DNA of 11,687 bases from Bacillota bacterium (lineage in GTDB: Bacteria > Bacillota > Clostridia > Oscillospirales > Ruminococcaceae): positions 1-11,687 of the forward strand of contig JAKPGH010000258.1 in assembly GCA_029550985.1 (NCBI GenBank), read 5' to 3'. Position numbers and translations under genes: made by a program. Each line of letters starts with the position of its first letter. Positions within the stretch are counted from its first letter, which is position 1. Below are positions 1 through 6,188 of this stretch, piece after piece. The notes below the pieces were generated by a model. That model was not told the DNA's origin, did no database searches, and saw only the letters and a list, made by a program, of their open reading frames with translations.

Positions 1-3
1 GTA

Positions 4-32
4 TTGACAATCGGGGGGTGTCATAGTATAAT
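4..32 (+). promoter_or_regulatory. Consensus sigma-A promoter of the tRNA cluster
   Basis: TTGACA (4-9) and TATAAT (27-32) are both perfect consensus hexamers separated by exactly 17 bp. Transcription should start near 39, about 18 nt before the first tRNA. No other gene lies between it and the tRNA cluster. This is what is expected of a strong stable-RNA promoter. Confidence 0.9.
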
Positions 33-56
33 AAACATCGTTGTGGAAAGCTCAAC

Positions 57-132
57 GGGAGCATAGCTCAGCTGGGAGAGCATCTGCCTTACAAGCAGGG
101 GGTCACAGGTTCGAGCCCTGTTGTTCCCACCA
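57..132 (+). tRNA. tRNA-Val (anticodon TAC)
   Basis: A 76-nt cloverleaf with acceptor arms GGGAGCA (57-63) and TGTTCCC (122-128), and a GGTTCGAGC T-loop region. The anticodon loop CTTACAA (88-94) gives anticodon TAC at 90-92. The 3' CCA is encoded (130-132). It is the first gene of a four-tRNA transcript. Confidence 0.97.
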
Positions 133-139
133 AACGAAT

Positions 140-216
140 GGCCCGGTAGTTCAGCTGGTTAGAACGCTAGCCTGTCACGCTAGAGGTCGAGGGTTCGAGC
201 CCCTTCCGGGTCGCCA
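140..216 (+). tRNA. tRNA-Asp (anticodon GTC)
   Basis: A 77-nt cloverleaf. Acceptor arm GGCCCGG (140-146) pairs with CCGGGTC (206-212) with one G-U. Anticodon GTC is at 174-176 and the CCA is encoded at 214-216. It lies only 7 nt after tRNA-Val, so both are on one precursor. Confidence 0.97.
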
Positions 217-219
217 ATT

Positions 220-275
220 AGCTGTTAGCTTTCGTCCATGTTTCCCCAAAGTGGCTACAGGCAAAGTCTAACGCT
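220..275 (+). repeat. Self-complementary spacer between tRNA-Asp and tRNA-Phe
   Basis: The spacer can fold into one long hairpin. AGC (220-222) pairs with GCT (273-275), GTTAG (224-228) with CTAAC (268-272), and CTTT (229-232) with AAAG (263-266), with single-T bulges at 223 and 267. It may isolate the two tRNA folds or mark a processing site. The pairing is read by eye and its role is inferred. Confidence 0.45.
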
Positions 276-279
276 ATGC

Positions 280-355
280 GCCTTTGTAGCTCAGTTGGTA
301 GAGCAGTGGACTGAAAATCCACGTGTCGCTGGTTCGATTCCGGCCGAAGGCACCA
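280..355 (+). tRNA. tRNA-Phe (anticodon GAA)
   Basis: A 76-nt cloverleaf. Acceptor GCCTTTG (280-286) pairs with CGAAGGC (345-351) with one G-U. The anticodon loop CTGAAAA gives GAA at 313-315, and CCA is encoded at 353-355. It is the third tRNA of the cluster. Confidence 0.97.
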
Positions 356-360
356 AAAAC

Positions 361-381
361 GTTGTTGGCTTTGCCGGCAAC
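361..381 (+). repeat. Hairpin spacer between tRNA-Phe and tRNA-Gly
   Basis: GTTGTTGGC (361-369) pairs with GCCGGCAAC (373-381) over 9 bp with two G-U pairs and a TTT loop. It fills nearly the whole inter-tRNA spacer and has no T-run, so it is unlikely to be a terminator. A processing or insulating element is the more likely reading. Confidence 0.5.
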
Positions 382-386
382 CATTC

Positions 387-462
387 GCGGGTTTAGCTCA
401 TCTGGTAGAGCGCCACCTTGCCAAGGTGGAGGTAGCGGGTTCGAGCCCCGTAACCCGCTCCA
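387..462 (+). tRNA. tRNA-Gly (anticodon GCC)
   Basis: A 76-nt cloverleaf. Acceptor GCGGGTT (387-393) pairs with AACCCGC (452-458). The anticodon stem is CCACC/GGTGG around loop TTGCCAA, with GCC at 420-422. CCA is encoded at 460-462. It is the last tRNA before the terminator and the tRNA nearest to the integrase remnant. No copy of its 3' end is found at the far side of the accessory region. Confidence 0.97.
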
Positions 463-467
463 CTAAG

Positions 468-508
468 AAAATCCCTTTAGTCATGCGACTAGAGGGATTT
501 TTCTTTTT
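468..508 (+). terminator. Rho-independent terminator of the tRNA cluster
   Basis: A 15-bp stem (468-482 with 487-501, one T-G pair) closes an ATGC loop and is followed by a T-rich tail (500-508). It starts 5 nt after the CCA of tRNA-Gly. The 5' A-run also makes it a plausible terminator for minus-strand transcripts arriving from the integrase remnant. Confidence 0.92.
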
Positions 509-553
509 GGAAAAATGGCGCTCGATTTTGTGCCCAAATACCCTCTTCTCCGA

Positions 554-567
554 ATTTCTCTCCGAAT
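554..567 (+). repeat. Left copy of a 14-bp direct repeat (possible att relic)
   Basis: ATTTCTCTCCGAAT here is identical to 3178-3191, in the same orientation. Each copy belongs to a short imperfect tandem of a CTCTCCGAAT-like unit. Here the neighbouring unit is at 546-555, and at the other site it is at 3192-3202. The two sites bracket an integrase scrap and one intact gene. That fits attachment-site remnants, but the repeat is short and the role is inferred. Confidence 0.4.
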
Positions 568-620
568 GGTGAAACCGTCCTTTTTGCCATGCCTTTCTCC
601 CGATAAAGAACCATAAATTG

Positions 621-749
621 CTACTCCAAGGACAAGGCGGCATTGACTTTGGCTGCCATTTCGTTCTTGCTCTCATAGAGCAAGTGGGCGTAAATCTCTG
701 TGGATTTGCTGCTGGCTTGTCCCAGCCATTCCTGTACTTCTTTGAGGGT
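621..749 (-). pseudogene. C-terminal remnant of a tyrosine recombinase (integrase)
   Basis: The last 42 codons of this minus-strand frame read LKEVQEWLGQ...STEIYAHL...KNEMAAKVN and end in TAG (621-623). This matches the final motif of phage and ICE tyrosine recombinases, LGHxxxxxTxxxYxH, which contains the nucleophilic tyrosine. The Tyr is present, but the usual His of LGH is Gln. Everything upstream of the motif (the Arg and HxxR catalytic box, the core-binding and arm-binding domains) is missing. The frame beyond codon 1 of the match runs into unrelated sequence, so the gene is 5'-truncated and cannot be active. It sits about 160 bp from tRNA-Gly with its 3' end facing the tRNA, the usual placement of an integrase beside a tRNA-linked attachment site. 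Confidence 0.75.
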
Positions 750-942
750 ACAGTAAATGGGGATTAAAGTATTGAACAGCATAAAAAAACGATATATAAA
801 GAAAGAAGCAACTTGCAAGAAGATGCAATTGGTATGTTATTCTATCAACAAGGTAACAAGCACACCGTATAACCCCCTCAGTTTATCTGAGATAATTGAT
901 GCGCCACCCCCTGATGGAGGTGGCGCATCATTTAATCAAACT
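750..942. other. A+T-rich gap between integrase remnant and hydrolase gene
   Basis: No credible gene is seen here. Six-frame reading gives only short frames without a ribosome-binding site. It contains a 13-bp palindrome TTATCTGAGATAA (883-895) and the hairpin described separately at 898-929. The junction where the integrase match ends (about 749-750) probably marks a deletion endpoint. Confidence 0.5.
898..929 (-). terminator. Hairpin downstream of the hydrolase gene
   Basis: GATGCGCCACC (898-908) pairs perfectly with GGTGGCGCATC (919-929) around a 10-nt loop, starting 14 nt after the hydrolase stop codon. The minus-strand T-tract after it is poor (AATTATC). It may be a weak terminator or mainly an mRNA-stabilising 3' hairpin. 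Confidence 0.55.
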
Positions 943-2847
943 TTAAAGGATAGTGCTATGGACGGCAGTGTTCATAATTCCACAGAGCACGTACAGACTG
1001 GACACAATTATGGGGCCAACCCAGTTCTTGCCGGTAAGCTTGTAAAAGGACCGCAGCAGGAAGGGAGCGAGGAACAACTGCCAAACGCAAAATGCAATGA
1101 CAAGCACATTAATCCAAGTAGGCCCCCAGACTGTAGTTCCAGTGAGAAGAAGCTTGCCGTATTGAAGGGCCCAGAGAACACCAAGACCTAAAATGTTTCC
1201 TAGCCCAAGAATAAACAAATTCTTTCTCTCGTTCATACCTCCAAAGCGGCTTGCACCGTTGACAATGAGGGCATTTGCAAAATAGAAAGCAAAGAAAATG
1301 GGAAGGTAATTGAAGAAGTAGAACAAATGACCTATGTCAAAAATTTTGATAGCGGGGGTCCAGAATCTAAAGTCCGTATTAAAAGCCCACTTGCAAAACC
1401 ATACAACTGCATATATGTAGCCCAAAACGCTTGCAGAGAGAGCGACGCTCTTCCCAAGCTGTTTTTTAGAAATCCTTATTCCAACCATCTCTTCGGTACG
1501 AATGCCAGCGGCTTTGTCTTTCTTGTAGTGATAGAAGAACCAGAAGAAGGACCAAACTGCAGACAATGCGGTCCATACCGAGATGGTGTTCAGAGTAGGG
1601 GCGGCAAAGAACGTCCAGTTACGCATAAAGAATCCGTGATTTTTAGTTGGTGCAATGGAGGGCACCATGACAGTAGCAAACCATGCCGCTAAGAAAGACG
1701 CAACGCCGCCAAGAATCCAACCAGTCCAAAATCTCTTTTTAGTCTGTTGGGTAAGAGCAGGAAGTCTTGGCCCCTCACGCCCTTTGAGGTCGGCAAACAA
1801 AGGCGTGTCGAGCAGTAAGCTAGTGATGGGGACCAAAAGCATGAGAAGTCCCACCATGGCCACCAAGTTAAAGAATTCCTTTAACAAAAAGACCTGATTC
1901 TTGGGACTCAAATCTGTGTCAACATCGAGGCAATAAGTAAAGAATTCAATGACATCAGCTGTGGAGTTTGGATCTAAATGAATCAGCGGATGGGTAATAT
2001 AAGGCTGATAGAGTACCCGAAGCGTGCCCTCTTCTTTATTGCCGTAGAACACACCCTCTTCTACATACGTAACGGAAGGGTCAACACTATTAATCATGTT
2101 GAGGGCTTCTTTGGAGACGCCGCGCAGGTCTGCCGTGCCGGTGGAAGTGCTGTAGCCTCCCTCTTCCAATAGTCCATAAAGGAAGCCCATATTGCAGCGG
2201 ATAATGCTCCAATCAGCAAGGCTACCGGGAGATTGTCCCGTTGGCAAGGAAGCGCTAATTTTCATTAATGACTTGGCATGTGCCAACTCTGCTTCCGTTA
2301 CTTCTTCACCGCCGTCGGAAGACGGGGCTTTTGCTTCTTCGATGGCTGCGTTGTAAAGGTTGCTGTAATAAATGGCCGTGTTCTTAGCCGCGCGCCCTCC
2401 CATGGAATGACCCATGACGCCGATACGGCTGGTGTCTATAAAATCCATGATACCGCTGGCGCAGTATTCCACCAAGGGAATCATGCCTTGACCGTATTTT
2501 TCGGAGTCTTTTTCAATACTTTCATAGAGACTGCTGGATAGTCCGTGGCCATATGCATCCATAGCTATGACCGCAATGCCGCGACGGGCTAATTCAATCG
2601 ATGCGGCATCCTGTACTTCCGCACTATTCAGCCATCCATGGCTGGTAATGACAACCGGCACTTTATTTTCTGCCGATGCATATTTTGGAATGAAAGCAAG
2701 GGCATGTAGATACTGCTGATTCTCCGTTATAATATTGATATCTTTGATGCGAATCCTGCCAAAATCGCTTTGCAGCAAACATGCGCATACGCTACCAATT
2801 AAAATCAATGCAATCGCAATGCATAAAGTTCGCGTACGATGTTTCAT
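943..2847 (-). CDS. Membrane-anchored alpha/beta hydrolase with polytopic C-terminal domain (634 aa)
   Basis: The ATG at 2847 is chosen because AGGAGGG lies 8 nt upstream; the frame stays open a further 15 codons without a better site. Residues about 7-25 form a hydrophobic anchor or uncleaved signal. An alpha/beta-hydrolase domain follows. It has an HGW oxyanion-type motif (70-72), a DAYGHG loop (97-102), the nucleophile elbow GHSMGG with Ser148, and possible catalytic histidines in THPLIH (285-290). From about 325 to 630 there are roughly eight membrane segments (near 325-346, 376-396, 415-439, 467-486, 505-530, 543-562, 577-598, 609-628). The hydrolase domain probably faces outside, acting as an esterase, lipase or peptidase of unknown substrate. 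The gene is monocistronic, visibly A+T richer than its neighbours, and lies inside the putative element relic, so horizontal acquisition is likely. I cannot name the substrate. Confidence 0.85.
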   Translation of the reverse strand: MKHRTRTLCIAIALILIGSVCACLLQSDFGRIRIKDINIITENQQYLHALAFIPKYASAENKVPVVITSHGWLNSAEVQDAASIELARRGIAVIAMDAYGHGLSSSLYESIEKDSEKYGQGMIPLVEYCASGIMDFIDTSRIGVMGHSMGGRAAKNTAIYYSNLYNAAIEEAKAPSSDGGEEVTEAELAHAKSLMKISASLPTGQSPGSLADWSIIRCNMGFLYGLLEEGGYSTSTGTADLRGVSKEALNMINSVDPSVTYVEEGVFYGNKEEGTLRVLYQPYITHPLIHLDPNSTADVIEFFTYCLDVDTDLSPKNQVFLLKEFFNLVAMVGLLMLLVPITSLLLDTPLFADLKGREGPRLPALTQQTKKRFWTGWILGGVASFLAAWFATVMVPSIAPTKNHGFFMRNWTFFAAPTLNTISVWTALSAVWSFFWFFYHYKKDKAAGIRTEEMVGIRISKKQLGKSVALSASVLGYIYAVVWFCKWAFNTDFRFWTPAIKIFDIGHLFYFFNYLPIFFAFYFANALIVNGASRFGGMNERKNLFILGLGNILGLGVLWALQYGKLLLTGTTVWGPTWINVLVIAFCVWQLFLAPFLLRSFYKLTGKNWVGPIIVSSLYVLCGIMNTAVHSTIL

Positions 2848-3140
2848 ATACAATACCCTCCTTTTTGCTGATACTCCGAAACACACAACCAATTTGGATG
2901 CATTTAGCTTGTATCAAAGAAAGGAAGCAGTATAAACAATAGCGTAAAGAGAGATAATTGTTGTTTTACTAACATCCTGCATTACCTCACTACTTATATT
3001 ATAATTTTGGTTCTATAAACTAACTATCTTGATAACCAATCCAGATACAGCAAATTCAATATCACAAAATAAATGCCCCCACTACACATTATGCATTGTA
3101 GATGGGGAAAATTTATAATTTTAACGAACTAGAACATTGT

Positions 3141-3160
3141 AAGCATTTCAAGAAATGCTT
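3141..3160. repeat. 20-bp palindrome
   Basis: AAGCATTTC (3141-3149) and GAAATGCTT (3152-3160) are perfect inverted repeats around a 2-nt centre. A dyad this tight resembles a dimeric-regulator operator more than an RNA hairpin. No target gene is obvious. The nearest genes are the hydrolase (start about 290 bp to the left) and LysR (about 320 bp to the right). Confidence 0.4.
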
Positions 3161-3177
3161 CCCCTGCAATCGTGTAT

Positions 3178-3191
3178 ATTTCTCTCCGAAT
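3178..3191 (+). repeat. Right copy of the 14-bp direct repeat (possible att relic)
   Basis: Identical to 554-567 and in the same orientation. It is followed by a degenerate second unit CTCTCCCAAT (3192-3201), so both sites share a two-unit layout. It would be the distal boundary of the proposed element remnant. Confidence 0.4.
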
Positions 3192-3241
3192 TCTCTCCCA
3201 ATTTGATTTTGGTTTTGTTTTACTCTCTAGTAGGAATACAG

Positions 3242-3334
3242 TCAGACTTTTTTCAACATTTCGGATATCATCAGCTTGTTAGCGTGTACAAGATGGTGAT
3301 TTCCGGCAGGATTTGGCACGAACATTTCTAACAT
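3242..3334 (-). CDS. Possible 30-aa peptide or gene-end relic
   Basis: On the minus strand an ATG at 3334 opens a 30-codon frame ending in TGA. It contains segments such as FVPNPAGNHHLVHANK and ends in SEMLKKV. The composition looks protein-like rather than random, but there is no proper Shine-Dalgarno. The frame also continues open upstream through the terminator hairpin. It may be the C-terminal scrap of a lost gene or chance. I do not recognise it. Confidence 0.2.
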   Translation of the reverse strand: MLEMFVPNPAGNHHLVHANKLMISEMLKKV

Positions 3335-3365
3335 TCCTAAAAAACCAACGCTAAAAACAAAGCCT

Positions 3366-3400
3366 GCCGCACTCTGTTGTCCTAGGGTGCGGCTGTTTTT
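3366..3400 (+). terminator. Orphan terminator upstream of the LysR gene
   Basis: The stem GCCGCACTCT (3366-3375) pairs with AGGGTGCGGC (3384-3393), including one G-U, and is followed by TG and TTTTT (3396-3400). No plus-strand gene lies upstream within 2.9 kb, so it seems to have outlived its gene. It would also insulate the LysR promoter from readthrough. Confidence 0.75.
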
Positions 3401-3407
3401 GAATTTC

Positions 3408-3436
3408 TTGATTTTGCAGCAAGTCGGTGATAAGAT
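3408..3436 (+). promoter_or_regulatory. Probable promoter of the LysR/radical SAM operon
   Basis: TTGATT (3408-3413) and TAAGAT (3431-3436) are separated by 17 bp, each matching four of six consensus positions. They lie just after the orphan terminator and about 48 bp before the LysR start. LysR proteins commonly bind their own promoter, but I cannot define the operator. Confidence 0.45.
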
Positions 3437-3483
3437 GAAATAATGAATATACCGGGTTAATTATTTCGATTTATGGTGGTTTT

Positions 3484-4389
3484 ATGATTGACTTCCGGCA
3501 CGAAACCTTTTACCGGCTCTGCCAACTCAAAAGCTATACCAAAACGGCCGAGTACCTGCATTTGACCCAGCCGGCCGTCTCCCAGCATATCCGGTATTTG
3601 GAAAAGCTGTACGGCGGCGCTTTGTTTGAGTACAACGGAAGAAGGCTCACCCTCACCCGCCGGGGAGAGCGACTTTACCGGTATGTGCAGGTGCTCCGGG
3701 CCGACACCCAAAAAATCGGGGAGGAGTTGCAGAACGTCCACACCGAGCACCCGTCGGTGTACTTTGGGGCGACCCTTACCATCGGCGAGTACGTCATGCC
3801 CGGCGTTTTACACCAAATCTTACAGGAGCACCCCAATTTCCACATCGGCATGATTGTGGAGAACACCCAAAAGCTGCTGCAGCAGCTCAGCGAAGGCATC
3901 ATCGACTTTGCCCTGCTGGAGGGCTATTTTGACCAGTCCAAGTACGGCTCCAGGCTGCTTAGCCGGGAAAAATTCATCCCAGTCTGTTCCCCCGACTCCC
4001 CTTTGGCGGGAAAGACGGTGTCCTTCGACGCCGTCACGTCCCACCGCCTCATTTTGCGGGAAAAGGGCTCCGGGACCCGGGAGATTTTGGAGCAGGCGCT
4101 AAAAGAGCACAACTATTCTCTGGACAGCTTCGAGCAGGTGTGCGAAATTGGCAACATGAACGCCATCAAGGAGCTGGTAAGTCGGGGAGACGGCATTTCC
4201 TTTATGTACCTGCAGGCGGCCGCCCGGCAGCTGCAAAAAGGGGAGCTGGCGGAGTTTCAAATCGAAGGCTTTTCGGCGGGCCATGAGTTCAACTTTGTGT
4301 ACCTGGCCCACAGCGTCTTTGAAGAACGGTATCTTCAGTGGTTTGACATGATCAGCAAGGCTTATCAGAAGGACAAGCCAATCCGGTAG
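3484..4389 (+). CDS. LysR-type transcriptional regulator (301 aa)
   Basis: Full-length LTTR. The N-terminal winged helix-turn-helix spans about residues 3-62, with the recognition region near 18-37 (YTKTAEYLHL, TQPAVSQHIR). A linker helix follows, and a substrate-binding domain of the periplasmic-binding fold runs from about 90 to 295, including the conserved NMNAIKELVSRGDGISF segment. A GGTGG sequence 4-5 nt before the ATG is the only RBS candidate, so translation may be modest. The gene is 16 nt upstream of, and co-oriented with, a radical SAM gene. A regulator in the same transcript may control that enzyme, although LTTRs more often regulate divergent genes. The effector is unknown. The C-terminal substrate domain gives no specific assignment by eye. 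Confidence 0.92.
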   Translation: MIDFRHETFYRLCQLKSYTKTAEYLHLTQPAVSQHIRYLEKLYGGALFEYNGRRLTLTRRGERLYRYVQVLRADTQKIGEELQNVHTEHPSVYFGATLTIGEYVMPGVLHQILQEHPNFHIGMIVENTQKLLQQLSEGIIDFALLEGYFDQSKYGSRLLSREKFIPVCSPDSPLAGKTVSFDAVTSHRLILREKGSGTREILEQALKEHNYSLDSFEQVCEIGNMNAIKELVSRGDGISFMYLQAAARQLQKGELAEFQIEGFSAGHEFNFVYLAHSVFEERYLQWFDMISKAYQKDKPIR

Positions 4390-4405
4390 CGGGAATGGAG
4401 GAAGT

Positions 4406-6139
4406 GTGGTGGAAGGAACAGCGGTGCTTTGCGTGCTCAATGCAAAGTATGTCCACGCATCGCCGGCCCCTTGGTGCCTGGCGGCGGGGGTGAAGGCCTA
4501 TGCGCCGGAATTATCCCACCGTGTTCAAGTGGTAGAAGCCCACATCGGCCAGCCCCTGGGGGAGGTCCTTCGGCAAATTGTGGCCCAAAACCCCGCCGTG
4601 GTTGGATTTTCCTGCTATATCTGGAATATTAGTGCCACGTTGGAGCTGACCAGGGCCCTCAAAGCGGCGACGCCTGACGTCGTCATTCTGCTGGGAGGGC
4701 CGGAGGTCAGCTATTGCGCCGAGGATGTGCTGGAGCGCAACCCGCAGGTGGACTACATTTTGGCGGGGGAAGGGGAGGAGAGTTTTCCCGCGTTTTTAAG
4801 GGCCGTTTTTGCCATGGACCGGGCCCAGCCCTTGTCCGCGCGGCAAATTCCCGGCCTTTGCGGACGAGGGGAGGACGGCGCCGTGTACGAAACCGCTCCC
4901 GCCGTGTTGCGGGGGGCGGTGCCTTCCCCTCTGACCGCCGGGTATGCCCAAGCGGTGCGGGGGCGCTTTGCCTATCTGGAAACCAGCCGGGGCTGCCCCT
5001 ATTCCTGTGCCTTCTGCCTGTCGGGGCGGTGCGGCGCCCCCCGGTTCTTTGATTTGGAGAAGGCTTTCCAGGACTTGCTGCAGCTTGCCAACAGCGGCCC
5101 CCGTGCCGTCAAATTTGTGGACCGCACCTTCAACGCCAACCCGGCCCACGCCAACCGCATTTTGCGGTTTATCCTGGACCATTACGGCAGGGAAATCCCC
5201 TTTGGCACCTGTTTTCATTTCGAGATAGCGGGGGATATTTTGCGGGAGGAAACCTTTGCCCTGCTTGCCCAAATGCCCCCCGGCGCCGTGCAGCTGGAAA
5301 TTGGCATGCAGTCCTTTTCGGAAAAGACCCTGGAGGCCATCCACCGCAGAACCGACACCGCCTTGCTGCAGGCCAATATCCGCCGGCTGGTGGCCATGGG
5401 AAACATGCACATTCACATCGACCTGATTGCCGGCCTGCCCTACGAGACCCTGGAGCAGTTTATCGACAGCTTTCACAAGGGATACGCCTTAAAGGCGCAG
5501 ATGCTGCAGCTGGGCTTTTTAAAGCTTTTGCACGGAAGCGACATGCGCTGCCATCCCCAACAATATCCCTGCGAATTTGAGGAAACTCCCCCTTATACCG
5601 TTTTGTCAACGCCGTGGCTGTCATCGGAGGAGATTGCCCTGCTCAAACAAACCGAGGACGCGCTGGAGCGGGTTTACAACAGCGGCCGCTTTTGCCTGAC
5701 GGCGGAATACTCCATTTCCGCCAGCGGCCTTTCGCCTTTTGCGTTTTACACCGGACTGGGACGATACGCCCACAGGGAAGGAGTGGGCTGGCGCACCTCC
5801 CTGGACGAATTTACGGCGGTGCTGCAGCGATACTGCGCTTCCCTGAATGGGGTGGAGGAGGAACTGCTGCGGGACGCCCTGGTGCGGGACCGGCTTGCCA
5901 CCAACTCCACCGGGGGCCTGCCCCCTTGCCTCTACCGACAGGACGCCAACCTGGCCAAAGTGATGAAGCGCCTGTCCGCCAATCCCGCCACCGCGGCGCC
6001 GAAAGGGGTGCGCCGGGGCGTGGCGTTGCTGTACGGCGCCGGAACGGTATGCTGGGTAGACTATCTACCCCAACACCGAAATCCCGTCACCAGGCGCTGG
6101 CCATTAAACGAAATGCCATTGGACGCCATTCTGCCATAG
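4406..6139 (+). CDS. B12-binding radical SAM protein with DUF4080-like C-terminus (577 aa)
   Basis: Residues about 5-135 form a cobalamin-binding Rossmann-like domain (VGFSCYIWNI near 67-76, LLGGPE near 95-100, ILAGEGEESF near 118-127). No canonical DxHxxG is obvious. The radical SAM core follows with the 4Fe-4S ligands in GCPYSCAFC (Cys197, Cys201, Cys204), then LEIGMQSF and DLIAGLPYETLEQF segments typical of the TIM barrel. The C-terminal part resembles the DUF4080 domain that accompanies this class. The enzyme should cleave S-adenosylmethionine reductively and probably performs a methylation or rearrangement. The substrate is unknown. Start codons are GTG at 4406 or GTG at 4409; GGAGG at 4397-4401 sits 4 or 7 nt away, so 4409 is equally plausible. 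It is the second gene of a pair with the LysR gene and ends 1 nt before a terminator stem. Confidence 0.88.
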   Translation: MVEGTAVLCVLNAKYVHASPAPWCLAAGVKAYAPELSHRVQVVEAHIGQPLGEVLRQIVAQNPAVVGFSCYIWNISATLELTRALKAATPDVVILLGGPEVSYCAEDVLERNPQVDYILAGEGEESFPAFLRAVFAMDRAQPLSARQIPGLCGRGEDGAVYETAPAVLRGAVPSPLTAGYAQAVRGRFAYLETSRGCPYSCAFCLSGRCGAPRFFDLEKAFQDLLQLANSGPRAVKFVDRTFNANPAHANRILRFILDHYGREIPFGTCFHFEIAGDILREETFALLAQMPPGAVQLEIGMQSFSEKTLEAIHRRTDTALLQANIRRLVAMGNMHIHIDLIAGLPYETLEQFIDSFHKGYALKAQMLQLGFLKLLHGSDMRCHPQQYPCEFEETPPYTVLSTPWLSSEEIALLKQTEDALERVYNSGRFCLTAEYSISASGLSPFAFYTGLGRYAHREGVGWRTSLDEFTAVLQRYCASLNGVEEELLRDALVRDRLATNSTGGLPPCLYRQDANLAKVMKRLSANPATAAPKGVRRGVALLYGAGTVCWVDYLPQHRNPVTRRWPLNEMPLDAILP

Positions 6140-6140
6140 A

Positions 6141-6175
6141 AAAAGCCACCATGACCGGAATCATGGTGGCTTTTA
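6141..6175 (+). terminator. Bidirectional terminator between the radical SAM gene and pyk
   Basis: A perfect 14-bp stem (6141-6154 with 6161-6174) closes a CCGGAA loop. It is flanked by AAAA on the left and TTTT on the right, so it can terminate both convergent transcripts. It starts directly after the radical SAM stop and lies about 14 bp beyond the pyk stop. Confidence 0.93.
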
Positions 6176-6188
6176 TACATAACTAAGG

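Larger units (their letters stand above)
2848..3483. other. Long A+T-rich intergenic region between divergent genes
   Basis: No convincing gene is seen in about 640 bp. It contains a TATAAT on the minus strand (2998-3003) that could be the hydrolase -10 but lacks a good -35. It also holds a bulged hairpin at 3077-3107 (CCCC/GGGG and CTACA/TGTAG arms), a 20-bp palindrome at 3141-3160, the right copy of the 14-bp repeat (3178-3191), a 30-codon frame (3242-3334, minus), a terminator (3366-3400) and a promoter for the LysR gene. The mix of orphan terminator and short frames suggests decayed DNA. Confidence 0.6.

Noticed and set aside
41..271. 76-aa plus-strand frame across tRNA-Val and tRNA-Asp
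   Set aside because: Its residues (for example RGFEPLPGR) are translated tRNA T-arms; this is a known kind of false ORF.
437..462. tRNA-Gly 3' end as the attachment-site core
   Set aside because: No second copy of the tRNA 3' end was found in 3000-3480 or elsewhere in the window, so a tRNA-embedded att core is not supported.
398..676. 92-aa minus-strand frame ending in RVTGLEPATSTLARWRS
   Set aside because: The C-terminal part is the reverse complement of tRNA-Gly, a frequent spurious annotation in Firmicutes.
4796..5476. 226-aa minus-strand frame inside the radical SAM gene
   Set aside because: Antisense shadow; low-complexity, with no ribosome site and no recognisable domain.
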